From Archangiaceae bacterium (GTDB lineage Bacteria > Myxococcota > Myxococcia > Myxococcales > Myxococcaceae): a stretch of 34,806 bases of DNA. Position 1 is the stretch's first letter. Every line of letters starts with the position of its first letter. The notes below the pieces were generated by a model. It had not been told where the DNA came from and did no database searches. It saw nothing but the letters and a program-made list of their open reading frames with translations. The translations under genes were made by a program, and so were the position numbers. The stretch lies in NCBI GenBank assembly GCA_016879935.1, contig JAACJQ010000432.1, positions 1-34,806 on the forward strand. Direction: 5' to 3'. Positions 1 to 8,500 of the stretch are shown piece after piece.

Positions 1-63
1 CCGCCAAGGACCCCCTTCCCCTACAACAAAAGTGGTCGCCTACACGCGTCACTTGCGGAGTAG

Positions 64-475
64 CAAGGAGAGGCAGAAAACCCGCGCGGGTCGCGGAAGC
101 GCTGCCAATCGACCCGCAGCTCATCGAGCCCGTGCGATTCGTGATGCGCCGATGAACCCCATGTCTCGCGCAGCGGCTGCCCTGAGACGCCGCGGCAACG
201 GATCGCGGACCCAACGAGAGGCAGAAAACCCGCGCGCGTCGCGGATTCGCTGCCAATCGCTCTGCATCACGAATCGGAGGTGATCGATAAGCATCGCGCG
301 CACGGCTGTCCTCAGCCGCCGCCGCAACGAAGCGTGGAGTCAACGAGAGGCAGAAAACCCGCGCGGATCGCGGAAGCGCTGCCAATCGATCCGCAGCTCA
401 TCGATGAACCACACGTCTCGCGAGCGCGGAATCAACGAGAGGCAGAAGAACCGCACGCGTTGCGGAGCTGCTGCT
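64..475. repeat. Array of four palindromic hairpin repeats, gene-free left end
   Basis: Four copies of a 35-base palindromic unit lie at 72-106, 220-254, 349-383 and 441-475. Each has the same geometry: a 5-base outer arm (GGCAG), 5 bases, a 5-base inner arm, a 5-base loop of form CGNNT, the inner arm complement, 5 bases, and the outer arm complement (CTGCC; CTGCT in copy 4). The inner arm is CCGCG/CGCGG in copies 1-3 and CCGCA/TGCGG in copy 4, so pairing is kept by a compensatory change. Copies 2-4 are preceded by AACGAGA. Unit starts are 148, 129 and 92 bases apart. The spacers are partly related, and they hold a 13-base inverted match (135-147 against 264-276) and a small hairpin at 303-318. 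Short open frames run through the array, but I see no protein family in them. Positions 1-63 show nothing I recognise. Confidence 0.75.
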
Positions 476-495
476 TCCGACTCTCGCGACTCGTG

Positions 496-1050
496 TCAGC
501 GCAACGTCCACCGATGTGGGCCGGTGACTCCCTGCTCCTTGAAGTACCGGCGCACGGCTTCGACGTGCAGGGGGAACGCGAAGTGCTCCTCGAGGCCGTC
601 TGGCCCGAAGATGAGGCCGCGCTCGCTGGTCTCGTTCGTCGGTGAAAACGGAGGCAAGCCCGACTCGTCGATGGTCGCCGCGACCGAGAACAGCAGCACG
701 CGGTTGGGCTTCGGCTGGGTCGAGGTGAACCAGAAGGCCGTGAGCGTCGAGGGGTCGACCACCACGTCAGACTCTTCGCGAATCTCCCGCACGCCACCTT
801 GTTGCCAGGTCTCGTGGTCCTCGAGGAACCCGCCGACCAGCGCGAGCTTGGCGAGCTGCGGCTGAATCGCGCGGCGCACCACGAGCAGCCCAACGCCGTC
901 CTTCGTCTTCACGGGAGCGAGCACGACACTCACCGGAATCGGGTTCGACCAGATGGTCGTCTGACAGTTCTTGCAGGTGCGTGGGTACGAGAGCGGCGGC
1001 GCGTACGCCGTACCGCAATACGAACAGAAGGTGTCTTTCGCGGGGGCCAT
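496..1050 (-). CDS. Zinc-ribbon Nudix hydrolase
   Basis: A 184-residue Nudix hydrolase, expected to cleave a nucleoside diphosphate linked to another group. An N-terminal zinc ribbon has paired cysteines at 9/12 and 26/29. The Nudix box runs from G74 to V96: G-x5-E80-x7-R88-E89-x2-E92-E93, with Asp95 where the consensus has Gly. The ribbon-plus-Nudix layout resembles NudC-type NADH pyrophosphatases, but the substrate is not shown by the sequence. I chose the ATG at 1050 because the zinc ribbon begins only eight residues later; the frame stays open much further, but only as a shadow of the opposite gene. It is divergent from the NadR-type gene with a 60-base gap, so a role in NAD or ADP-ribose turnover is a reasonable inference. 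Confidence 0.85.
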   Translation of the reverse strand: MAPAKDTFCSYCGTAYAPPLSYPRTCKNCQTTIWSNPIPVSVVLAPVKTKDGVGLLVVRRAIQPQLAKLALVGGFLEDHETWQQGGVREIREESDVVVDPSTLTAFWFTSTQPKPNRVLLFSVAATIDESGLPPFSPTNETSERGLIFGPDGLEEHFAFPLHVEAVRRYFKEQGVTGPHRWTLR

Positions 1051-1110
1051 GCCCGAAGTGGAGCACGTCGCTGTCGCCGATTCAGGCGCAAAGTTGGAGA
1101 CTCGCCAGTC

Positions 1111-2256
1111 ATGGGTCTCGAACTCTTCGATTGGTACGGCGGCGGCTCCTACGACACCGAGCCGTGGCCGCCCGAGATTGACGTCTCCCGGCAGCCGGCC
1201 GAAGGGACCCAGCGCTGGGCCGATCGGACCACGGGCGAGGCCGTTCGCGCGTTGAACCTGGCTCGGAAGAAGCGCGGCGCGTTGGTGCTCGGCCGCTTCG
1301 ATCCACCGCACCTCGGGCACGCGTTTCTCATTCGCGCTGCACGCGAGACCACCGAGACGAAGGTGGTCGTCGCCGTGTTCTCCCGCCCCGGCGACTTCAT
1401 CGAAGGCTCTGCTCGCGTGAGCGCGCTGAAGACGCTCGTCGCCCATCGGGCCACCGAGGTGCTCGAGGTGAAGGTCGACGAGACGTTCCCGACGGGCAGC
1501 CCCGACCCCGAGCGGTGGGTCAGTTGGTTCAAGGCGAGCGGTCTCGACGCGAAGGTCGGCGCGCTCGTCTCGTCCGACCCCAACGCCGAGGCGTTCGCGA
1601 AAGCGGCGGGCCTCGAGCTGATTCTGGTCGACCCGGCGCGACAGTCGTTCCCCATCAGCTCGACCGCGATTCGTGCCGACCCGTGGGCCACGTGGGACGC
1701 GTTGCTGCCAGATCTTCACCCGCGCTTCGCCCGGCTCGTCGGACTCATCGGCCCCGAGGGAGGCGGCAAGTCGACGGTCGCGCGAGCGCTCGGAGCGCAC
1801 TTCAAGACCTCGGTCGGCGCCGAGTACCTCGAGCGGCTCGCGGGCGGTCTGTCGCGCGCGATGCAGCCGGCAGACGTCTCGGGCGACGCCTTCTCGGGGC
1901 AGCGGCAGACCAACGGTCAGGTGCGGCTCTCGGCGCGAAGGTTCGGCATCGTCGACAGCGATCTCGCCAACCTGAAGCTGTGGTTCGAGCGGCTCTTCCC
2001 CCAGGAGAAGCCGTTCGAGCTGAAGGCTGATCAGTGGTGTCACCACTATCTGCTCTTCGACGACCACCCGTGGACGGGCGCTCCCGCGAAGGACCAGCCC
2101 GAAGCGCGTCGCCGAATGGTGCACGACGCCATTCAAATGCTCGAAGCGAACGGCAAGTCGTACGTCCTCATCGATGGGCCGCGGGAAGGGCGCTTGAAGA
2201 AGTCGATCGACGCCATCGAGGCGTGGGTGAAGACGAAGCCCTGGCTTCGCCCGTGA
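1111..2256 (+). CDS. nadR: NadR-type NMN adenylyltransferase / nicotinamide riboside kinase
   Basis: A 381-residue two-domain enzyme of NAD salvage. The N-terminal half is a nucleotidyltransferase: GRFDPPHLGH with the HxGH signature at 67-70, and ISSTAIR at 182-188, the second nucleotide-binding motif of NMN adenylyltransferases. The C-terminal half is a P-loop kinase with Walker A GPEGGGKST at 214-222, matching the ribosylnicotinamide kinase domain of NadR. No helix-turn-helix precedes the adenylyltransferase, so the repressor domain of enterobacterial NadR is absent; about 55 residues of unrecognised sequence stand there instead. The ATG at 1111 is the first in-frame start after the divergent Nudix gene. 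The stop overlaps the GTG start of the glycosylase gene (GTGA), suggesting co-transcription. Confidence 0.85.
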   Translation: MGLELFDWYGGGSYDTEPWPPEIDVSRQPAEGTQRWADRTTGEAVRALNLARKKRGALVLGRFDPPHLGHAFLIRAARETTETKVVVAVFSRPGDFIEGSARVSALKTLVAHRATEVLEVKVDETFPTGSPDPERWVSWFKASGLDAKVGALVSSDPNAEAFAKAAGLELILVDPARQSFPISSTAIRADPWATWDALLPDLHPRFARLVGLIGPEGGGKSTVARALGAHFKTSVGAEYLERLAGGLSRAMQPADVSGDAFSGQRQTNGQVRLSARRFGIVDSDLANLKLWFERLFPQEKPFELKADQWCHHYLLFDDHPWTGAPAKDQPEARRRMVHDAIQMLEANGKSYVLIDGPREGRLKKSIDAIEAWVKTKPWLRP

Positions 2257-3095
2257 AGGAGCTGCGGGTTCCCCTCGCGCCGTTCGATCTTCGGCGCTCG
2301 TTCACCATGCAGGCGCTCGGCGCGTTCGACCCGACGGCGGTGTTCGCCTCAGACACCGTGTTCATCAAGAACTTCGTGTCGCGCGGTGCGGTGGTGACGC
2401 TGCGGTGCGAAGCCCGTGACGGCGAGTTGGTGGTGACGGGTGACGGCGCCGCGCTCGACGGGTGGGCGAAGTGGCTCCCTCCAGACGATGGGCAGGCGGC
2501 CTTTGCTCCGTCGAACGAGAAGCTCGCGCAGCTGCATCGGCGGCTGGGTGGGCTGCGGCTATTGCGGGTGCCATGGTTGTTCGACCTCGCGTGCGGCGCC
2601 GTGCTGCAGCAGCGCATCGCATTCGTCGATGCCGTGAAGCAGTTCGGCCGCATCGCGAAGGCGTTTGGGGTTCGCGTGGGGGAGGGCGCTGCCTTTCCTG
2701 ACGGGCCGACGCTCGCGAAGGTGCCGCTGTTCGAACTGCAGCGGCTTGGCGTCGATGCTCAGCGGGCGAGAACCCTGCACGCCCTCGCAAAGTCGGAGAC
2801 ACAGCGGCCGTTCCTGTCGTCAGAGACCTCGTTCGACGAGATCGTGCGCAGGCTCGAGCTGTTGCCCGGCATCGGCCCGTGGACGATGGGCATGATTCGC
2901 GGGTACGGGCTGGGCGACCCCGACGCCACGGTCGTTCGTGATCTTGGGTTGCCGCACCTCGTGTGCTGGGCGCTCGCCGGAGAACCTCGGGGAACCGACG
3001 AGCGCATGCTCGAGTTGCTCGAGCCGTTTCGTGGCCAGCGGTTTCGCGTCACGCGGTTGCTGCACGCTGCGGGCATCTCCGTTCCGCGCGGGTGA
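2253..3095 (+). CDS. AlkA-like DNA-3-methyladenine glycosylase (HhH-GPD family)
   Basis: A 280-residue base-excision-repair glycosylase. The helix-hairpin-helix is at 203-211 (LLPGIGPWT). It is followed at the expected distance by Asp230 in VVRDLGL, which fits the catalytic aspartate of the HhH-GPD family. The N-terminal part (PLAPFDLRRSF...) matches the AlkA N-terminal domain. No cysteine cluster of the Nth/MutY type follows, so an AlkA-like alkyl-base glycosylase is preferred. The GTG at 2253 overlaps the nadR stop by 4 bases and leaves a normal N-terminus; the open frame further upstream is the nadR gene in another frame. It ends 10 bases before the convergent P450 gene, and I see no hairpin between them. 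Confidence 0.85.
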   Translation: MKELRVPLAPFDLRRSFTMQALGAFDPTAVFASDTVFIKNFVSRGAVVTLRCEARDGELVVTGDGAALDGWAKWLPPDDGQAAFAPSNEKLAQLHRRLGGLRLLRVPWLFDLACGAVLQQRIAFVDAVKQFGRIAKAFGVRVGEGAAFPDGPTLAKVPLFELQRLGVDAQRARTLHALAKSETQRPFLSSETSFDEIVRRLELLPGIGPWTMGMIRGYGLGDPDATVVRDLGLPHLVCWALAGEPRGTDERMLELLEPFRGQRFRVTRLLHAAGISVPRG

Positions 3096-3105
3096 GGCCG
3101 TACCG

Positions 3106-4209
3106 TCAGCCGAAGCGGAGCGGCACCCTGGTGAACCCCCTCGTGACCGAAGAGACGAGGCGGGTCGGCGCTCCAGCGAGGGCAGGGCGGGGCCCTTCAC
3201 TGAGCGCCTGCATGACCGCGGCGAGCTGCGCCCGTGCGGTCCGCGCTCCGGCGCAGGCATGCGGGCCCGCGCCGAACGCGAGGTGTGGGTTGGGCGCTCG
3301 ATCGAGTCGAAGAACGCTCGGTTCCTCGAAGACGCGCGGGTCGCGATTCACGACTGGAAAGACGATGGCCAGGCGTGTGCCTTCGCGCACGGAGACACCG
3401 GCCAGCACAATGTCTCGAGTGGCGACGCGGGAGAAACGAACGAGCGGTGACGTCCACCGCAGCCACTCCTGCACTGCACGGGCACCTCCGTCGAAGGGCG
3501 CGTTCCATTCCAGGGCGGCATGAATCGCTCCGGCGATCGCCTGGGCCGTCGACTCGTGGCCGGTCTGCACCACCAGCCGCAACAGGAACATCGCGTCTTC
3601 CCCCGTGAGTCCGCGCCGAAGCGCTTCACGGCCCAGCTCCCAGAACCTGCCGGGACGTGCCTCGTTCAGGCCGGCCCGCAGCAGTGCGCGCAGGTCGCCG
3701 TCGGCAGTCGTCTGGCTCTCACGATCGAGCCCCGACCGTGCCAGCCCCTCCGTCAGCCGCGCGAGCTCGGCCACCTCTGCGACCGTCAGCTCGAGCTGCG
3801 CCGCAAACGTACCCCTCGCGATTGGCTCGCCGAGATCGCCCAACGCGTCGGCTTCTCCTTTTGCCCTCGCACGCGCCACGGCCGCGTCAACACGATGGAC
3901 CAGCTGAAGTTGCGAATCTGGAGACATTGGCTGGTCCATGAATGACTGCACCAGCCGACGCAGTTCGAGTGAGCGGGGCGCGTCGTCGAGGTTGAGAGAC
4001 CGCCCGCTGGTGCCTCCTTCGCTCAGGCCCGTGCCTCGCCGTGACGTGAAGCGTTCGGAGTCGGACAGCACCTGCGCAGCCTCGGAGTGGCCCAGCACCG
4101 CCAGGACGCCCGCCGTCGGAACCCACCTGAGCGGGCCCTCTTGCTGCGCATGGAGCGCCGCCTGAAGCGCCTCCCCATTCGCCCAGCCGTTGGGATCGAA
4201 GAAGTTCAC
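3106..4209 (-). CDS. Cytochrome P450
   Basis: A soluble bacterial P450 monooxygenase of 367 residues with the start chosen here. The heme-binding loop FGAGPHACAG (FxxGxxxCxG) gives Cys319 as thiolate ligand. The K-helix ExxR is EWLR. The I-helix segment TGHEST carries the acid-threonine pair. The GTG at 4209 puts the usual FDP motif at residues 5-7. An ATG at 4308 would add 33 residues without family similarity and would run through the likely promoter of the divergent gene (-35 at 4231, -10 at 4254), so I prefer 4209; the longer form (400 residues) cannot be excluded. No ferredoxin, reductase or biosynthetic neighbour is present, so the substrate cannot be inferred. Confidence 0.85.
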   Translation of the reverse strand: MNFFDPNGWANGEALQAALHAQQEGPLRWVPTAGVLAVLGHSEAAQVLSDSERFTSRRGTGLSEGGTSGRSLNLDDAPRSLELRRLVQSFMDQPMSPDSQLQLVHRVDAAVARARAKGEADALGDLGEPIARGTFAAQLELTVAEVAELARLTEGLARSGLDRESQTTADGDLRALLRAGLNEARPGRFWELGREALRRGLTGEDAMFLLRLVVQTGHESTAQAIAGAIHAALEWNAPFDGGARAVQEWLRWTSPLVRFSRVATRDIVLAGVSVREGTRLAIVFPVVNRDPRVFEEPSVLRLDRAPNPHLAFGAGPHACAGARTARAQLAAVMQALSEGPRPALAGAPTRLVSSVTRGFTRVPLRFG

Positions 4210-4230
4210 CTTCGCGCGAGCGTACTTTTC

Positions 4231-4259
4231 TTGGCTGTCTCCGAGCGGGCCCCTACACT
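4231..4259 (+). promoter_or_regulatory. Sigma-70-like promoter for the RomR-like gene
   Basis: TTGGCT at 4231-4236 and TACACT at 4254-4259 are separated by 17 bases. Both hexamers match 4 of 6 consensus positions. The expected transcription start lies about 45 bases before the ATG at 4313. The region is noticeably richer in A+T than the flanking genes. Confidence 0.5.
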
Positions 4260-4312
4260 CCTGAAGCCAATTTTTTCCGGGGCATGGCTCCGGTTCGACG
4301 AAAGACATTCAG

Positions 4313-5485
4313 ATGCCCAAGAGCGTTCTGGTCGCCGACGACTCGATCACCATCCGCAAAGTCATCGGCATGGTCTTCGCGCACGAGGACTTCACCGTCA
4401 CGATGGTCGACAACGGAATCGACGCCATCAACAAGGCGCGCGAGCTGCGGCCCGACCTCGTCATCGCCGACTGCGTGATGCCCGGAAAGACGGGCTACGA
4501 GGTCGCGCAGGCGATTCGCTCCGACCCGTCGAGCTCGCACACGCCGGTGATGCTGCTGGCCGGCACCTTCGAGCCCTTCGACGAGAACCGTGCGCGTGCG
4601 TCTGGCGCCTCTGGGCACATCGTCAAGCCGTTCGACAGCCAGTCCTTCATGGACCGGGTTCGCGCGATGGTGGGCATGGCTCCCGGCGCTGGTCCCATCT
4701 CCACCGTTTCTCCCGTCTCGACGGGGAGCGCGCCCGTCGCGCGTGCGCCCGCCGCCGCACCGCCCACCGGCATTCCGATGGGCACCCAGCCCGGCATGGC
4801 GCGGCCGCCCATGGGTCCCGGCCCGGGGCCCGCGATGCCACGTCCTCCCGGTGGAATTCCCACGGGCACGCAGCCCGGTATGGCGCGGCCGCCGATGGGC
4901 CCCGGCCCTGGAATGCCTCCCGGCCCCGGCATGCCGCGCCCCCCAGGCCCCGGTGGAATTCCGCCCGGCACCCAGCCCGGCATGCGCCCGCCTGGAATGC
5001 CTCCCGGCCCCGGCATGCCACCCGGCCCGGGAATGCCTCGTCCTCCCGGCCCCGGTGGCGTTCCGATGGGCACGCAGCCTGGCATGGCACGGCCGCCGAT
5101 GGGCCCCGGCCCTGGAATGCCGCCTGGCCCCGGTCTGCCGCGGCCGCCCGGTGGCGCTCCCCTTCCCGGTGCTCCGATGCAGGCCCGACGCGACCCGTTC
5201 GGGCTCGGCGCTCCACCGCCCGGTGGCCCGATGCAGGGTCGGCCGATGCAGCCGCCCCCGCAGCAGCGCCCGCCAGCGCCCCAGCAGCACCACCACGAGA
5301 CGTTGTCGCTCGACGACAAGCCCGCCGACGGTGGTGAAGCGACCCTGCGCGCCGCGCTCTCGGCCGCCTCGAAAGAGGTCATCGAGAAGATCGCCTGGGA
5401 GGTCGTGCCTCAGCTCGCCGAGACCATCATTCGCGAGGAACTCGATCGTTTGATCAAGGAACGCGAAGCCAAGGGGCTGGCCTGA
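4313..5485 (+). CDS. RomR-like single-receiver response regulator with Pro/Gly/Met linker
   Basis: A 390-residue protein. Residues 1-121 are a receiver domain with acidic pair D9/D10, phospho-acceptor D53, T85 and K105. Residues about 122-328 are a low-complexity linker rich in Pro, Gly and Met, with the unit GTQPGM four times (starting near 157, 185, 219 and 253). Residues about 342-390 form a conserved-looking helical tail containing EKIAWEVVPQLAETIIREEL. There is no DNA-binding or enzymatic output domain. Receiver, disordered proline-rich linker and short charged tail is the layout of RomR, the Myxococcus polarity regulator of gliding; RomR identity is my inference from architecture. The gene stands alone between its own promoter and a terminator. 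The linker DNA is repetitive, so length differences between strains are likely. Confidence 0.85.
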   Translation: MPKSVLVADDSITIRKVIGMVFAHEDFTVTMVDNGIDAINKARELRPDLVIADCVMPGKTGYEVAQAIRSDPSSSHTPVMLLAGTFEPFDENRARASGASGHIVKPFDSQSFMDRVRAMVGMAPGAGPISTVSPVSTGSAPVARAPAAAPPTGIPMGTQPGMARPPMGPGPGPAMPRPPGGIPTGTQPGMARPPMGPGPGMPPGPGMPRPPGPGGIPPGTQPGMRPPGMPPGPGMPPGPGMPRPPGPGGVPMGTQPGMARPPMGPGPGMPPGPGLPRPPGGAPLPGAPMQARRDPFGLGAPPPGGPMQGRPMQPPPQQRPPAPQQHHHETLSLDDKPADGGEATLRAALSAASKEVIEKIAWEVVPQLAETIIREELDRLIKEREAKGLA

Positions 5486-5527
5486 GAAGACCAGCGTTGT
5501 CTTGAGAGTCAGTTGTGATTGAAGGGC

Positions 5528-5564
5528 GGCGTCGACTCCAGTGAGAGTCGGCGCCGTTTTTCTT
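5528..5564 (+). terminator. Intrinsic terminator after the RomR-like gene
   Basis: An 11-base stem (5528-5538 with 5545-5555, one T-G wobble), extendable by one C-G pair, encloses a 6-base loop. It is followed by GTTTTTCTT. It lies 42 bases after the response regulator stop and 36 bases before the valS start, so it separates the two units. Confidence 0.85.
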
Positions 5565-5599
5565 CGCTCGTCCCCACCACATCAGGGCGCAGGAGCACC

Positions 5600-8500
5600 A
5601 TGAGTTCAGCCGAATTGTCGAAGTCGTACGAGCCCGCCGAAGTCGAAGCCCGCTGGTCGAAGAAGTGGCTCGATGACGGCCTCTTCACCGCCGACCCCGA
5701 CTCGAAGAAGCCTCCGTTCTGCATCGTGCTGCCGCCGCCGAACGTCACCGGCAGCCTGCACCTCGGCCACGCGCTGACGGCGACGATTCAAGACATCCTC
5801 ACGCGGTGGAAGCGCATGAACGGCTTCAACTGCCTGTGGCTGCCCGGCACCGATCACGCCGGCATCGCGACGCAGATGGTGGTCGAGCGCGAGCTCATGA
5901 AGACCGAGAAGAAGACGCGACACGATCTCGGTCGTGAAGAGTTCTTGAAGCGCGTGTGGGCCTGGAAGAAGCAGTACGGCGAGCGCATCGGTGAACAGCA
6001 CAAGCTGCTGGGCGCGTCGCTCGACTGGTCTCGTGAGCGCTTCACGATGGACCCGGGCCTGTCGGAGGCCGTCAAAGAGGTCTTCGTGCGCCTGCACAAA
6101 GACGGGCTCATCTACCGCGCCAACCGCCTCATCAACTGGGACCCGGTGCTGCGCACGGCGCTGTCGGATCTCGAGGTCGAGAACGAAGAGACGAACGGCA
6201 CGCTCTGGAGCATCGCGTACCCGGTCGAAGACTCCGGCGAGAAGCTGATCGTCGCCACCACGCGCCCCGAGACGATGCTCGGAGACACCGCCGTCGCCGT
6301 GCACCCCGACGACGAGCGCTACAAGCACCTCATCGGCAAGAACGTCGTGCTGCCGCTCGTGGGCCGCAAGATTCCGATCATCGCCGACGGCATTCTCGTC
6401 GACCCGAAGTTCGGCACCGGCGTGGTGAAGGTGACGCCCGCGCACGATCACAACGACTACGCGACCGGCATTCGCAACAAGCTGCCGATGATCAACATCT
6501 TCACCGAGACCGCGTACGTGAACGAGAACGGCGGGCCGTATCAGGGGCTCGAGCGGTTCGCGGCGCGCAAGAAGGTGCTCGAAGACCTGAAGAACCTCGA
6601 GCTGCTCGTCGAAGAGAAGCCGCACAAGCTGCCGCTCGCGAAGTCGCAGCGCTCGGGCGTGCCGGTGGAGCCGCGTCTCTCGCCGCAGTGGTACGTGAAG
6701 ACGAAGCCGCTCGCCGAGCGTGCGCTCAAGGCCGTGGCCGATGGCCGCACCACCTTCGTGCCCGATCAATGGACGGCGACGTTCAACCGCTGGCTCGAGA
6801 ACATTCAGGACTGGTGCGTGTCGCGTCAGCTCTGGTGGGGCCACCAGATTCCCGCGTGGTTCCCCGTCGGCCCCGACAGCACGGTCGACTTCGAGAAGTC
6901 GACGCCCGTGGTGAGCAAGGAGCCGCCCGCCGAAGGTCAGTGGGTGCAAGACCCCGACGTGCTCGACACCTGGTTCAGCTCGGCGCTCTGGCCGTTCTCG
7001 ACGCTCGGCTGGCCCGACGTGAACTCGAAGGATCTCAAGGCCTGGTACCCGAACCAGGTGATGGAGACCGGCCACGACATCATCTTCTTCTGGGTGGCCC
7101 GCATGATGATGATGGGCCTGCACTTCATGGACGACGTGCCGTTTCGCACCGTCTACCTGCACGCGATGGTGCGGGACGAGAAGGGCGAGAAGATGTCGAA
7201 GACGAAGGGCAACGTCATCGACCCCATCGACATCATCCAGGGAGCGCCGCCCGAGAAGCTGCCTGCGAGCGTGAAGAACAAGTACCCGAAGGGCCTCGAG
7301 CCCATGGGCGCCGACGCGCTGCGCTTCACCCTCGCCGCGCTCACCCAGCAGGGCCGCGACATCAAGCTCTCGATCGATCGCATCGGTGGCTACAAGGCCT
7401 TCTGCAACAAGATCTGGAACGCCACGCGCTTCGCGCTGATGAACCTGGGCGACTTCCAGGAAGACGGCCGCGTGTTCATCGGAGAGCGCGCGCTCAGCCT
7501 GGCCGACAAGTGGATTCTGTCGCGCCTCGATCGCGCCGTGCGTGACACCAACGAGGCGCTCGAGCGCTACGCCTTCAGCGACGCGGCCTCCACGCTCTAC
7601 CAGTTCCTCTGGGGCGAGTTCTGCGACTGGTACATCGAGCTGTCGAAGGGCGCGCTCTACGGTGACGACGACGCTGCGAAGGAGTCGACCCGCGCCACGC
7701 TCGTGTTCTGCCTCGATCGCGTGATGCGCCTGCTGCACCCGTTCGCGCCGTTCATCACCGAGGAGATCTGGCAGAAGCTGCCGATGGCCCGCACGGTCGA
7801 TTCGATCGCGATCGCCGAGTACCCGAAGCACGACGAGCGGCTGCGTGACGAGGTGGCCGAGGCCACGATGGCGCCGATCATCACGGCCATCGAGGGCATT
7901 CGCACCATTCGTGGCGAGTCGAACCTGTCTCCCGCACTGCGCATCGAGGCGCTGATTCAGAGCGACGAGACGATCGTTCGCGGCACGCTCGAGACGTACA
8001 AGCGCTACGTCATTCCGCTCGCCGGGCTCGCGAAGCTGTCGGTCGAGCCGATGGGCACCAAGCCTCCGCAGTCGGCGGCCGAGATTCGGCACCAGATGGA
8101 GATCTACGTGCCCCTCGCCGGCATCGTCGATCTCGCCGAAGAGCGTGAACGCCTGAAGAAGGACATCGCCAAGTCGGAGGCCGAGGCGGCGCAGATTCAA
8201 AAGAAGTTCGAGAACCCCAACTACGCCACCCGCGCGCCAGCCGACGTCGTCGAGAAGGACAAGGCCCGCATCGCCGAGCTGAAGAGCCGCGTCGACAAGC
8301 TCAACGACAACCTGAAGCGCATCGCGCCCGTCGAAGTGCGGGTCGCTCCGCCTGCGGCTGGTCCCGTGAACCTCGAGGAGGAGCTCAAAGAAGAGCTCTC
8401 TGGCGTGACGGTGCCCGCCGACCCCGATCAGCAGGTGAAAGAGGCGCTCACCAAGCTGCGTGAAGGCACGAAGGAAGGCCTCTCGTCGCAAGATCATCGC

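Noticed and set aside
32-645. Short open frames through the left repeat array
   Set aside because: They follow the repeat units in several frames, have no ribosome site and no protein-like composition; the hairpin covariation argues for non-coding DNA.
1051-2136. Upstream extension of the Nudix frame opposite nadR
   Set aside because: It is the open antisense frame of a high-GC gene; the zinc ribbon starts right after the ATG at 1050.
4210-4308. Longer N-terminus of the P450
   Set aside because: It would cover the likely promoter of the divergent gene and adds residues unlike P450s; kept only as an alternative start.
4781-5160. Repeats in the response regulator gene as a CRISPR or mobile repeat
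   Set aside because: They are in-frame codon repeats encoding the Pro/Gly/Met linker.
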